This document shows, piece by piece, positions 35,306 through 50,600 of a stretch of 64,000 nt of DNA (position 1 is its first letter; each line of letters begins with the position of its first letter). The stretch lies in NCBI GenBank assembly GCA_000473305.1, contig CP006772.1:1302001-1366000 (forward strand). The letters are read 5' to 3'. Below the pieces are notes generated by a model that was given only the letters and a program-made list of their open reading frames with translations, was not told the DNA's origin and ran no database searches. A program made the translations under genes and the position numbers. Source of the stretch: Bacteroidales bacterium CF (GTDB lineage Bacteria; Bacteroidota; Bacteroidia; Bacteroidales; UBA932).

Positions 35306-37807
35306 ATGAAAAGAATCAATTCTACTATAAAGAAACTCCGGAGGACAGAATTCATAGTTCTGGCAGCAATAATTATCGGTGGTTCCCTCTTTGTTTATAA
35401 TACATGGAAAAAGAATATGAAGAGCCAGAGGGATGAAGTTCTTCAAATTGCGCGGACAGCAAAGGCCTCTCTGCCTTTATACCTTTTGGAAGACCTGACC
35501 GCTTCAATGGACGACACTTTGAACCCTTCTTATAAAATACTCAAGGAGAGACTGATAAGCCTTGCAAGCACTAATCCGCAAGTGAGTTTTGCATATCTTT
35601 TCTCACAAAAAGATGGACGGATATACTTTTATGCGGACTCTGAATTAGAGAGTTCTCAAGATTACTCTCCGCCGGGTCAGGAGTTCTCGGAAGCTCAGGA
35701 TCAGGATAGACAGCCATTCATAGATGGCAAGGAAAGGATAACGGATTCATTGACCGACCGTTGGGGTACCTGGATTACAATATACATCCCGGTAGTAGAA
35801 AATGATGGGAGGGTTTCATCTGTATTCGGTATGGACTTCGATGCCAAAAGCTGGAGTTCATCAATAATGCATGATGTGTTAAAATCAGTAATTTTAGTTT
35901 TGTTGGCTCTTCTTGTGTGGTACTTTCAATATCGCATAGTGATTAAGAACAGATCCTTGAAAAAGATGTTCGAGGCAACGATAAAGGCGGATAAAGACCT
36001 GCAAATAAGTGAGGCAAGGACAAGATCAATTACAGACTCTGCAAATGACGCAATACTTATGATAGACCATCTTGGGAATATCTCCTATTGGAATCCCTCC
36101 GCTGAAAGAATATTCGGATATCTTAGAGAAGAGGCGCTTGGAAAGAATCTTCACAATCTGTTAGCTCCAGAAAAGTATAGAGAATCTTACGAAAAGGCCT
36201 TTCCGGAATTTTTGAAATCAGGAAAGGGAGCAGCTGTAGGCACGACAATGGATCTTGAAGCTGTAAAGAAAGATGGGACAATAATATCCGTTCAGCTTTC
36301 GCTTTCATCTTTCAATATAGATGGTAACTGGAATGCAATAGGTATCATGCGAGATACGACAGAAAAGAAGAGAATTGAGGAGGCACTTATTAAAGCTAAA
36401 CAGGAATCAGAGGCTGCCAACAAGGCAAAAAGTGTTTTCCTTTCAAACATGTCTCACGAAATCCGCACACCTTTAAATGCAATAATCGGTTTTTCACAGC
36501 TTATGAAGCGTGACATTCACCTTTCAAATCGGCAAAAGGAATACAATACAGCAATAATCAGAGCAGGAGAACATCTCTTGGAACTTATAAATGAAATTCT
36601 GGAACTTTCAAAAATTGAGGCCGGGCGTATCGTTCTGAATCCTACAAGCATTGACTTACACGCCTTGTGCGATGACATATACATGATGTTCAGGGATAGG
36701 GCAAACGACAAACATCTCCAGCTAATATTCGAGAATTCTGACGATTTGCCTAGATACATCATGGTTGATGAGGGAAAATTAAGACAACTCTTTGTCAATA
36801 TTATCGGTAATGCAATAAAATTCACAGATGAGGGAGGCGTTGCCGTTAGGACACAGGTAACTGGTTTCGAAGATGATAAGAGCTATCTGATAGTAGAAGT
36901 TCAGGATTCCGGACCAGGTATTTCAGAGGAAGAGCTTGGAAAGTTGTTCAGACACTTCGAACAGACCAGCTCGGGTGTTAAAAAGGGGACAGGTACGGGG
37001 TTGGGTCTGGCATTAAGTCGTGAGCTTGCCTTGCTGATGGGTGGGGATATAACTGTATCCAGCAAAGTCGGAGAAGGCTCAATATTCACATTCAAGATAG
37101 TATTTACAGCAGGTAACGAGAAAGATATAGAAAAGCCGGAAACCAATCGTGTCATATCAATCGCAGACAAATCCAAATCGTACACAATTCTTGTAGTTGA
37201 TGATAAAAAAGAGAACCTCCAAGTGGCGGTAAATTTGCTGGAACTGGTTGGATTCCAAACTAAAGAGGCAGTTGATGGAAAAGATGCAATTGATAAGGTC
37301 ATTTCATCCAAGCCTGATTTGGTACTCATGGATATGAGAATGCCGGTTATGGATGGATATGAGGCAACTAGGATAATAAAGACGATGGATGAATATAAAG
37401 ATATTCCTATTGTAGCATTAACCGCAAGTACATTTGAAGAGGAGAGAAAAAGGATTGATGCATTGAAAATGCAGGGCTATATAAGGAAACCTTTCAGAGA
37501 AAGCGACCTGTTCAATACTGTTGGTAAAATTCTGAATATAAAATACATATACGAAGATGAACCTCAGGAAGTTGATTCTGGTAATGATGGAAGTGCGGAT
37601 ATCTTATCTGAAGGATATTTAGACAAACTACCGGATTCATTTATCAATGAGATGCAGGATGCCATATCTGTAGCAGACCTTGACCAGATCATATCTCTGA
37701 TATCGGGAATCGAAAGGGATTTCCCTGCTTTATCCAATAAATTGAAGGATATGGCAAATAAGTATGAGTATGGACTAATAGAAGAATTGCTTCAAAAAGG
37801 GAGGTAA
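35306..37807 (+). CDS. Membrane hybrid sensor histidine kinase (PAS-HisKA-HATPase-receiver)
   Basis: An 833-residue inner-membrane kinase. TM1 near 10-27 (FIVLAAIIIGGSLFVY), a periplasmic sensing region to about 190, TM2 (VILVLLALLVWYF near 200), a PAS domain (about 235-355; DAILMIDHLGNISYWNPSAE), HisKA with FLSNMSHEIRTPLNAIIGFSQ (near 375-395), HATPase (IIGNAIKFTDEGG, VQDSGPGIS, GTGLGLALS), a receiver (ILVVDDKKENLQ near 625, phospho-Asp in LVLMDMRMPVMDGYEA, ALTAS, Lys in YIRKPF) and a helical tail. Start at 35306 because a -7 box overlaps any earlier codon. Lies 4 bp before a receiver-kinase gene, so phosphotransfer between the two is likely. Confidence 0.92.
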   Translation: MKRINSTIKKLRRTEFIVLAAIIIGGSLFVYNTWKKNMKSQRDEVLQIARTAKASLPLYLLEDLTASMDDTLNPSYKILKERLISLASTNPQVSFAYLFSQKDGRIYFYADSELESSQDYSPPGQEFSEAQDQDRQPFIDGKERITDSLTDRWGTWITIYIPVVENDGRVSSVFGMDFDAKSWSSSIMHDVLKSVILVLLALLVWYFQYRIVIKNRSLKKMFEATIKADKDLQISEARTRSITDSANDAILMIDHLGNISYWNPSAERIFGYLREEALGKNLHNLLAPEKYRESYEKAFPEFLKSGKGAAVGTTMDLEAVKKDGTIISVQLSLSSFNIDGNWNAIGIMRDTTEKKRIEEALIKAKQESEAANKAKSVFLSNMSHEIRTPLNAIIGFSQLMKRDIHLSNRQKEYNTAIIRAGEHLLELINEILELSKIEAGRIVLNPTSIDLHALCDDIYMMFRDRANDKHLQLIFENSDDLPRYIMVDEGKLRQLFVNIIGNAIKFTDEGGVAVRTQVTGFEDDKSYLIVEVQDSGPGISEEELGKLFRHFEQTSSGVKKGTGTGLGLALSRELALLMGGDITVSSKVGEGSIFTFKIVFTAGNEKDIEKPETNRVISIADKSKSYTILVVDDKKENLQVAVNLLELVGFQTKEAVDGKDAIDKVISSKPDLVLMDMRMPVMDGYEATRIIKTMDEYKDIPIVALTASTFEEERKRIDALKMQGYIRKPFRESDLFNTVGKILNIKYIYEDEPQEVDSGNDGSADILSEGYLDKLPDSFINEMQDAISVADLDQIISLISGIERDFPALSNKLKDMANKYEYGLIEELLQKGR

Positions 37808-37811
37808 AAAG

Positions 37812-38930
37812 ATGAATAGTATTGGATTAAAGGATGGCTATATTCCTGACATATTGATTGTTGACGATATACCTGCAAATCTTGCATTATTGGGTCATAT
37901 TTTGAAGAACTTCGGATACAAGGTCCGTCCTGTACCAAGTGGAGCATTGGCACTTAAAGTCGCTGAAAAGGAGAAGCCTGACCTTATTTTTCTTGACGTT
38001 ATGATGCCTGAGATGGATGGTTTTGAAGTGTGCCGGAGGCTTAAAGAGAATAAGGATCTGAGTGATGTACCGGTCATTTTCATCAGTGCACTCAACGACA
38101 CAAATGACATTGTTAAAGCTTTGGAAGCCGGCGGATCTGACTATATAACAAAACCATTCAAGGCAGAAGAGGTCAAGGCAAGGGCAGCAACACATATAAA
38201 ACTACATCTTCAGACTAAAGAGTTGCAAAAGGCAAATGCTGAAAAGGATAAATTTTTCTCTATTATTGCCCATGACCTTAAAAGCCCTTTCAGCAATTTT
38301 CTCGGAGTTACCCAGACTCTGGAAGAGATGCTTCCGGTGCTATCTATGGAAGATATACAGTCTTTTGCATCAAGTATGCATAAGTCTGCAACTATTCTTT
38401 TCCGATTATTGGAAAATCTGCTGCAATGGTCCAGAATTCAAAGAGGGATGATTCCATACGAACCCCTTGAGGCGCACGTAAACACTTTGATCAGCGAAGG
38501 AATTTTCATGTCTCAGGAGGCTGCCAAAAAGAAAGAGATAGAGATTATACTTGAAATACCGGAGGATTTAAATACATATTCAGACAGAAATATGCTGCTT
38601 ACTGTTGTAAGAAATCTAACCTCAAATGCAGTGAAATTCACTCCGAGAGGAGGGAAAATAATAATATCAGCCAATGTTGTCGATGATAATTATGTTGAAG
38701 TTGCTATTAAAGATACCGGAATAGGTATGCCTGAATCGATGGCAAATAACATCTTCAGCATTGATGTAAAGACTAACCGGGATGGTACCGAGGGAGAACC
38801 AAGCACCGGATTGGGACTATTACTTTGCAAGGAGTTTGTAGAAAAGAACGGTGGAAAAATCCGTTTAGAAAGTGAAGAGAATGTTGGTTCTACATTCTAC
38901 TTCACTATTCCTCGGAAAAAAATTTCATAA
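37812..38930 (+). CDS. Receiver-histidine kinase (response regulator/sensor fusion)
   Basis: A 372-residue soluble protein. Residues about 10-130 form a receiver (ILIVDDIPANLALL, phospho-Asp in LIFLDVMMPEMDGFE, FISALNDT, Lys in YITKPFKAEE). A short coiled linker leads to HisKA with FSIIAHDLKSPFSNFLG (near 150-165) and HATPase (LTSNAVKFTPRGG, IKDTGIGMP, STGLGLLLCKEF). No DNA-binding domain. With the hybrid kinase 4 bp upstream it forms a His-Asp relay whose final output is not encoded here. Confidence 0.92.
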   Translation: MNSIGLKDGYIPDILIVDDIPANLALLGHILKNFGYKVRPVPSGALALKVAEKEKPDLIFLDVMMPEMDGFEVCRRLKENKDLSDVPVIFISALNDTNDIVKALEAGGSDYITKPFKAEEVKARAATHIKLHLQTKELQKANAEKDKFFSIIAHDLKSPFSNFLGVTQTLEEMLPVLSMEDIQSFASSMHKSATILFRLLENLLQWSRIQRGMIPYEPLEAHVNTLISEGIFMSQEAAKKKEIEIILEIPEDLNTYSDRNMLLTVVRNLTSNAVKFTPRGGKIIISANVVDDNYVEVAIKDTGIGMPESMANNIFSIDVKTNRDGTEGEPSTGLGLLLCKEFVEKNGGKIRLESEENVGSTFYFTIPRKKIS

Positions 38931-38943
38931 TTACTACCCTACT

Positions 38944-43021
<4,078 letters not shown>

Positions 43022-43025
<4 letters not shown>

Positions 43026-44881
43026 TTTTCAATATATAGTCTAAACTCACCCGGAAGCAAGGTTATTGTTTTATTTTCAGAATCTGTTGTTATCTCTGTT
43101 CCGCTAAAATACTCTTTCCATGTGGATGATTTTCCGAAATTGACACTTCTACTTAATACTGTAACGTCAAAATTTGCCATTGAAACAGCTCTCTTAAACT
43201 CAGAGATCAAGGTAACATATTTAAAGTTATTGAGTAAATCAGCTGAATAGTTTTCTGTTGAAAAATAATCCGCCTCTTGTCTCAATCTCAACATCTGTGA
43301 ATAGAGATCATATAGAGATCTCCTCTCTGCCACATTGTAATAATCCCAACGAATCGGCTTTCTTTCAAGCCTTCCCTCTTCCATAGATGAGCCCAATTTG
43401 TAATCATATCCCAATTCTCCAAACTGCCATATCATCTTGGCTCCGGGAAGGGATAACAATATAACAGCTGCAGCCTTTGTTCTCTGGATTCCGACAGCAA
43501 GTTCCCTGACATTATAACCTGTTATCGATTTTCCATACAACTCATTTTTATACATTATCCGCTCCTCATCATGGCTCTCCATATATGATACCAAATTAGG
43601 CTTATTCCACCCTCTGTTTTTGTATGAAGCCCTTGAAAGATCTCCTTTAAGAGAACCGCCTCCGGATTCTTCACCCCACCCCATTGTCGCTTCATTTGTA
43701 TTGTAGTTCATATTACCCCACAACAGTATACCATAGTCTGAAAGTTCTCTCTCTTCACTATTATCGGCTAAATGCTCAAAAATTATGATTGCATTGCTTT
43801 TTCTTTTACGAATCTCATCAGCAATTCGTTTTAAAACCTTGATTCTGGACGGATCATACTGCTGCCCGTCTCCTGGTGTATTTGTGAAGCCTTTTGTAAA
43901 GTCAAACCTGAACCCGTCGATTTTGTACTCTTTCATCCAGTATGCACATACACTGTCGACAAAGCGTTTTGTGTAAGAACTTTCATGGTTAAAATCATAA
44001 CCCCATGAATAGCTTGTATTTGGCGAAACAGTATTGTACCAGGGATTTTCTGAAGAGACTCTGTCTCCATTCTGATACATCCTGACCATAGGGCTTTGTC
44101 CGTAGCTATGATTGAGAACTATGTCCATAATTACTGCAATTCCGTTGGTATGACATGCATCAATGAATGTCTTGAAGTCATTAGATGTTCCGTATGCTTT
44201 ATCAGTTGCAAAATAGAAAGATGGATTATAACCCCAGCTGTCATTGCCTTCAAACTCATTGAAAGGCATCAATTCAATTGCATTTACCCCCAATGTTTTC
44301 AGATATCCTATCTTATCCTGCACTCCTTTGATAGTTCCCTGTTCGGTAAAATCACGAATAAGAATCTCATAAATATTTAACTTTTTTGAATCTGCCGGTT
44401 CAAAATTCCGAATGCTCCAGTTATATTCTGTCTGTTGAGTCGATACTGTCATAGCTATCTCAGTCGTTTTACCTGCAGGATAACTTATCAGATTGGGATA
44501 TACAGATGAAGAGATATCTTTATCGTATACTGGATCGGATATTTTAACGGCATATGGATCTGCAATCCTGATATTTTTATCTATAAGGTATTGACATACA
44601 TACTCTTTCCCGGGTACTAGATTCCCAATCTTTATCCAGAAATAGTCTCCGTTTTTCTTCATTCTGAATGTTTCCACAACTTTCCAGTCATTGAAATCGC
44701 CGATAAGGTAAACAGATTGTTTCTTTGGAGCAAAAAGCACAAATGCAAGAGAATCCCCACTGATGCGGGTAATACCCTCCCTATAGTTCAAAACCGATGA
44801 ATCACCCGCATCCGGTTGATCTGAAGGTTGACAGGAAAGGAGTGCAAATAAAAGAGTAAGGGAATAAAACAGATACTTCAT
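43022..44881 (-). CDS. GH13 alpha-amylase lipoprotein with N-terminal CBM48-like domain
   Basis: A 619-residue lipoprotein (lipobox LLSC, Cys17), so membrane-bound and probably surface-exposed. About 25-155 are a CBM48/E-set domain (FVLFAPKKQSVYLIGDFNDW). The barrel has MDIVLNHSYGQSP, nucleophile Asp in IDGFRFDFTKGF (near 325), acid/base Glu in IIFEHLADN, and the Asp in YMESHDEERIMY. It occupies the SusG position of the locus but its domain makeup differs from B. thetaiotaomicron SusG, which has an inserted CBM58. It follows susE after a 60-bp gap that contains a strong hairpin. Confidence 0.87.
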
Positions 44882-44897
44882 AATTGAGGGAATAACA

Positions 44898-44928
44898 GTG
44901 AATGGTGGAGCGTTTCCCCACCATTCAC
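44898..44928 (-). promoter_or_regulatory. Strong intercistronic hairpin between susE and the GH13 genes
   Basis: Perfect 11-bp stem GTGAATGGTGG/CCACCATTCAC with a 9-nt loop in the only sizeable gap of the operon. No U tract follows, so it is more likely an mRNA stability or processing element than a full terminator. Confidence 0.6.
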
Positions 44929-44941
44929 CGCTTCATAATTA

Positions 44942-45976
44942 CTATTGGATTGTGCCTGTTCCTGCATTGAAGTCCAGGGTCACGGTCTTTCCGGCACCGA
45001 CTGTAACTCTCTCCTGATCGCCTCCATTTCCACGGTACTCGATTTTACCGTTTAGAACGACGAACTCCATTCTCCACCAGTCTCCTCCCACTGTAGAACC
45101 CGAAGAGTTGGCATACAAGCGCAATTCTCCTGAAGCTGACGTGGTTATTGCCATTTTATTACCTACTACACTCATAGGGTATTGTCCGGTATTCCAACCG
45201 CCAAAACAATTCCCCATTCCATAAACCTTTGCAGGCTCGATTGTTATCTTATTGACAGTATAATCTATATAGACACTATACATACCTGGTGCAGATACAA
45301 AAGCATTACCATCACGTGTCGTAAATCCCACATTTGTGCCCAAGCTGAAAAAATCACCATCCCATGCTTTTTTAGCACACCATTTAAATCCATCCGACGG
45401 ATTGCTAAAGTATCTTACACACCAGAATTGTCCCTCCTTGCCATTAACAGGAGTCAGTTCTGCTATTCCAGGAGAGCCCCAGTTCCAGCCACCAAATTCA
45501 GAACCAATCATATATACATGATCAGGATATAGTGGTTTGAAAGCAGTTGTCTTCACTCTGAGCGGGAGAGATGTTATGACACCATGTTTCTCACTGACAG
45601 AAGCCTTGAGAGTAAAAACTATATTTGTAGCAACATTCGGCACAGCTCCAATCTGAATTAAAATCTTGTTTAAATCTTCCAACTTGACATCCAATGAGTC
45701 TCCATAAGCAGATGAGACAAACATCGGGTTAGAGGTCCCATAACTTGCATATAAATCATATTTAACTGCTGCAGGTACTCCAAAATCTGCCTCTGTCCAT
45801 TTGAACGTAGTTGTACTCTTCAGATTATCCAACGTAATCAAAATCTCCTTATGCACTGTTAATACAGGAATAGTTGCCTGATCCGCCGGAAGAACTGTAT
45901 ATATATACTGATCCTTTTCACATGAGGTGAACAATAATGCGAAAAGAGATACTAACAGATTAAATTTCTTCATCAT
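44942..45976 (-). CDS. susE: SusE-family outer-membrane starch-binding lipoprotein
   Basis: A 344-residue lipoprotein (lipobox LFTSC, Cys19). N-terminal SusE domain to about 140 (VHKEILITLDNL, FKWTEADF), then two starch-binding modules of the SusE/F type, each opening with a similar line: YMIGSEFGGWNWG (near 155) and YGMGNCFGGWNTG (near 250). SusE has two such modules and SusF three, so this is SusE-like. Binds starch at the cell surface beside SusC/D. Starts 8 bp after susD. Confidence 0.88.
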   Translation of the reverse strand: MMKKFNLLVSLFALLFTSCEKDQYIYTVLPADQATIPVLTVHKEILITLDNLKSTTTFKWTEADFGVPAAVKYDLYASYGTSNPMFVSSAYGDSLDVKLEDLNKILIQIGAVPNVATNIVFTLKASVSEKHGVITSLPLRVKTTAFKPLYPDHVYMIGSEFGGWNWGSPGIAELTPVNGKEGQFWCVRYFSNPSDGFKWCAKKAWDGDFFSLGTNVGFTTRDGNAFVSAPGMYSVYIDYTVNKITIEPAKVYGMGNCFGGWNTGQYPMSVVGNKMAITTSASGELRLYANSSGSTVGGDWWRMEFVVLNGKIEYRGNGGDQERVTVGAGKTVTLDFNAGTGTIQ

Positions 45977-45984
45977 AGTATATT

Positions 45985-47598
45985 TTAATATTTATCATTT
46001 TGTTTCAGGTTCGGATTTGCCATCAAATCAGAAGAAGGAATAGGATACAGATTATAATGTGCATCTACTGAACGACCATTCTGAACTCCACCTTTCCATT
46101 CCCATATGTAGTTGTTTGAAGTGAACTTTCCGTATCGTATCAAATCTGTACGACGGGAACACTCCCAATACAATTCTCTGGCCCTTTCATCAAGTATAAA
46201 ATCCGCTGTCATCTGACTGCTGTTTATAGATGAGATTTTTGCCCTGGTTCGAAGCTGATTGATATAGCCTAAAGCTTCAGTGACAGAACCTCCACTGCCT
46301 CCACGAACGACAGCCTCTGCATATATAAGATACATCTCTGCCAGTCTGAAGAGAGGAAAATCGTTATCGGCAAACTCAACATCAGATCCATAAACAGGAG
46401 TTGTCACGGTTGATGTTGTCTTAATGTTGCGGAATTTATATGTTGCCATACCATAAGGATACTCTGTAGGGTGTGCCCCTATTGCTTTATTCTCGCCTAC
46501 AAAAAGAAAACGTTTGTCATTTGAGTCAAACTTGTCAGAGAACTCCTTTCTTGCACGATAGCCCGCCCAGTTAGCGTTGCTGAAGATGCCGTAATGTATC
46601 AGCTTGTTTTTATAGGTGGTCTGGTACTCGCCGTTTGAACAACAATTGATAAGGAATGTGGTTCCTCCAAATAGTCTGGTGTTCTTGCCGTCATAATTAA
46701 TTGACAATATAACCTCATTATTATTTTTATCGTTGTCTGCAAGAAATAGATTCTCGTAGTTATCCATCAAAGTGTAGCCGGAATTAATGGCATTTTTACT
46801 ATAGGTTATGGCTTCTGTCCATTTTGTCTTACCTGTGTATACTTCTGCATTCAGATATAAGCGGGCAAGAAGAGCATTTGCGGCACCTTTGTCTGCTCTT
46901 CCATACTCATTCGAACGAGCGTTCTTTAAATCAGTCCCATTAACCAGATCCAGAAGTTCTGTCTCGATGTAGGTAAAAAGTTCAGCTCTCTGAATTTGTT
47001 TAGGAAGAATACCAAAATTATCATTTTCTGTGATAAACGGAGGATTACCAAAGACATCCATAAGCACCCAATAATCGAAGGCTCTCAGGAACCTTGCCTC
47101 TGCTCGGAAAGATTTGATCTCTTTTATCTCGTCATCGGTAAAACCTTTCCCTGACGCATTATCAGCTGTGTTTTTAATGAATTCGTTTGCATACATGATC
47201 TGCAGTATGCATTTGTCATACAAACCAATAGTAAATTTCCCGTCTGATGTGAAATTCATACTGTTAAGTTCAGGAATGCCCGGATCACTTATCCAGAGGC
47301 AGTGGGCTTCGTCAGTAGGCAAAACCTGGTGATTAAAGTAACAACGGAGAAAATCAGCGTTGCTACCCTCATCAAGTCCGACAACGTCCGGTTTACCGGC
47401 CGGGCCCTGGTTGCCGGAGAGTGTATAACCGGCATAGATCTTTGCCAAAGCAGATTTATATCCGTCAAATGTTGAATAAACCTGTATAGAGGTGTTGTCA
47501 TTTTGCGGGAAACGATCCAGATCCTTCAAGCATGATGTGATCAGCAAAGGAGTGAAAAACAACAACAGCAATGTGTATATATGTCTATAATTTTTCAT
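45985..47598 (-). CDS. susD: SusD-family starch-binding outer-membrane lipoprotein
   Basis: A 537-residue lipoprotein (lipobox LITSC, Cys23) with the all-helical TPR-type SusD fold: RFPQNDNTSIQVY, EIKSFRAEARFLRAFDYWVLMDVFGNPPF near 165-190, the conserved YGRADKGAANALLARLYLNAEVYTG near 228-252 and C-terminal ARELYWECSRRTDLIRYGKF. It forms the lid of the SusC transporter and binds starch. Starts 10 bp after susC. Confidence 0.95.
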   Translation of the reverse strand: MKNYRHIYTLLLLFFTPLLITSCLKDLDRFPQNDNTSIQVYSTFDGYKSALAKIYAGYTLSGNQGPAGKPDVVGLDEGSNADFLRCYFNHQVLPTDEAHCLWISDPGIPELNSMNFTSDGKFTIGLYDKCILQIMYANEFIKNTADNASGKGFTDDEIKEIKSFRAEARFLRAFDYWVLMDVFGNPPFITENDNFGILPKQIQRAELFTYIETELLDLVNGTDLKNARSNEYGRADKGAANALLARLYLNAEVYTGKTKWTEAITYSKNAINSGYTLMDNYENLFLADNDKNNNEVILSINYDGKNTRLFGGTTFLINCCSNGEYQTTYKNKLIHYGIFSNANWAGYRARKEFSDKFDSNDKRFLFVGENKAIGAHPTEYPYGMATYKFRNIKTTSTVTTPVYGSDVEFADNDFPLFRLAEMYLIYAEAVVRGGSGGSVTEALGYINQLRTRAKISSINSSQMTADFILDERARELYWECSRRTDLIRYGKFTSNNYIWEWKGGVQNGRSVDAHYNLYPIPSSDLMANPNLKQNDKY

Positions 47599-47608
47599 AC
47601 TTATCTAA

Positions 47609-50600
47609 TTAAAAATTTAAGCTTAGACCTAAACTGAATGTTCTTGGATTTGGGTAGAAATTGTTGTCAATTCCACCTGCAATTTCAGGGTCTATTCCCT
47701 TGTACTTAGTTATTGTGAATACATTCTGTATAGAGAAATTCAATTTCAAATCCGCAATACCGGAAAACTTACCCAAATCATACATGAACTGCAGATAATC
47801 CATCTTCAAGAATGAGGCATTCTCAATGTAATAGTCGGAAAAAAGCTGTTTATTGTAGAAACCGGTGTTGTTGATATCCCTGATTGTATTCATGAGGAAA
47901 TTGTTCGGATTAAGTGTCTGAGAGTAATTTCCCATGTCTGAATTCACATTATTGTATGCATAGTTACCAAGGCTGGCTCTCAAAGCTGTAGCTATTGTCA
48001 GTTTTTTGTATGAGAATGATGTATTCAATCCCATATAGACATCAGGTTCAGGAGATTTATACCTATAAAGGTCTCCATCATCCAGCTTCCCATTGCCGTT
48101 CATATCAGCATACGCTCCCTCAATAGGCTTACCATCAACATCATACAACTGTTTATATACATAGAATGAATATGGAGCATAACCTACTGAGTGTATCTGG
48201 ATTGTGCTGCTTGTTCCTCCAGAAATCTTGCTGACAGGAGCTCCGATATATGTAGATTCCGGCCCGTCATTCATAGATAGTTTTGATATTTCAGTATGGT
48301 TGTATGTAATATTGAACCCTATGTCCCAACGCATATCTTTTTTGTCTAAAGCAACATAGTTCACATTCGCTTCTATACCACGGTTATCAAGACTACCAAT
48401 ATTCTTGACAATCTTGTTAATGAAGTTGCTACCCATAGGGACAGGAATCTCATTTAACAGGTCTGTAGTATGCTTGTAATAATAGTCGATGCTGCCGGAA
48501 ACCCTGTTGTCATTAAAACCCCAGTCAATACCTATATTAGTTGTTGCAGTCTGTTCCCACTTGCGTTGAGGGTCATATCCGTCAGGTCTCCACAGATAAT
48601 AGAACTGATTTCCGAACTGTACCCTGGCTGTAGGATCACTATAAGTATATTTGGCTATATGATCATAATTACCGATACCCTCCTGCTGTCCTGTTACTCC
48701 GTAGCCTACTCTTAACTTAAGATTTGATATTGCGTCAATGTTCTTCAGGAATCCCTCTTCCTTAAGTCTCCAGGCTAAAGCAACTGATGGGAATGTTCCC
48801 CAACGGTTGTCGCTTCCGAATCTTGAAGAACCGTCTCTTCTTAATGTAGCTGTTAAAAGATACTTATCCTTAAAGTTATAATTAAGACGGCCATAGAATG
48901 AAATTAGGGTATTTCTATTGGTTGTCTGAGGAAAAGTAGAGGCGGCAGTTATAACATTTTCCTTTGCATAATCAGTAACCGCAAAACTATAATCAGTAGT
49001 TTTCCAGTCCTGATATGTATACCCGGCCATTACCTCTATCCGGTTGTCCTCATTAATCTCTTTTGTATAATTAAGATAATACTCTAGTAATATGTTCTGT
49101 TTCTCCTGTTTGAATTGAGAATACTCACCTTTTTGAGCATATTTTTCAGGAGACCAAGGCAATATATATTTATCTCCGGTACCTTGTGAAATATCATATC
49201 CAAAATTGACATTTGCCCGTAACTCAGGTAAAAAGTGGAGTTTGTAATCCAGCTGTATATTACCTATACTGCGGTAAACGTCCGCTTGATCATCCTTTCC
49301 GTACAGGAGGGCAACCGGATTTTTAGTTGCCATAGTATTTACATTACCATTACTTCCGCTCAACCAGTTCCAATAACCATTATAATTATCAAAACCATCA
49401 GCTTTCACCGGTTTTGTCGGGTCCATTCGAAGTGCAGCCCCGATAGCGTCTCCATTTCCAAATCTGCTGTGTGAATATGTCCCTTTCAGATTCATGTTTA
49501 CAGAGAGATGATCATCAAAGAATTTCGGTGATAAACTCAATGATAATGTACCTCTCTTCATATTGTCCGTCTTGAGCGTTCCGTCCTGGCTGAAGAAACC
49601 GGCAGAGACTCTGTATGGAAGAAAATTACTTATACAGTCATTAATACTGATATTGTTGTCCGTTGTGAATGCATTCCTGAAAATTTCCTTCTGCCAGTCA
49701 GTTGATGCATTTCCAAGATAGCCAAGGTACATCTGCTCTGTAAGAGGATTCTTTGCAGCCTCTCTTGTTACTGCTTCCCTGAATTCGTCTGCTGACAAAA
49801 GGTCAACTGTCCTGGCTATAGTTGCGATAGAATTTTGTGAAGAGAAGTCAATCCTGAATTTCTGATCCTTTGATGCCTTTTTTGTAGTAATAATGATAAC
49901 ACCGTTAGATGCACGGGAACCATAAATTGCAGTAGCCGAAGCATCTTTCAGGATGTTCATGGATTCAATGTCATTCGGATTGATAGTTGACAATGGGCTT
50001 GTCATTCCTGAAATAGAGTTATTGTCTATTGGAACACCGTCCAGTACAATCAGAGGATCGTTGCTTGCATTCAAAGATGCTCCGCCTCTGATTCTGATAC
50101 GGTTTCCGTCACCTGCCCTACCTCCGTTTGATATGATCTGGACACCTGCAACCTTACCGGTTATCAGTGATGCCGGATTTGAGACTACCCCTTGTGTGAA
50201 TTTCTTTGAATCAATAGCAGTCACTGATCCTGTCAGGTCATTTTTCTTAACTGATCCATAACCGATGACCAGCACCTCACTCAAGGACTGTGCATCCTCT
50301 TTCATAACTACACGTAGAGTTACCTTACCCTTTACGGGAATCTCCTGCGTGAAAAATCCTATAAAAGAAAATTCCAAAACAGAGTTTTCAGATACTGATA
50401 GTTCAAAATAACCGTCTGCGTTGCTGAATACCCCTTTTGTAGTTCCTTTTTCTAATACCGCTGCTCCTGCAACAGGTACATTGTTCTCGTCTACAATTGT
50501 CCCCGTAATGCGTTTTTCATTCTGGGCATAGAGACTAAAACTGAACATCATGAACACTATGGATAGTGCGCAAAGATGTGAAAGTTTTTCTAAATAAATA

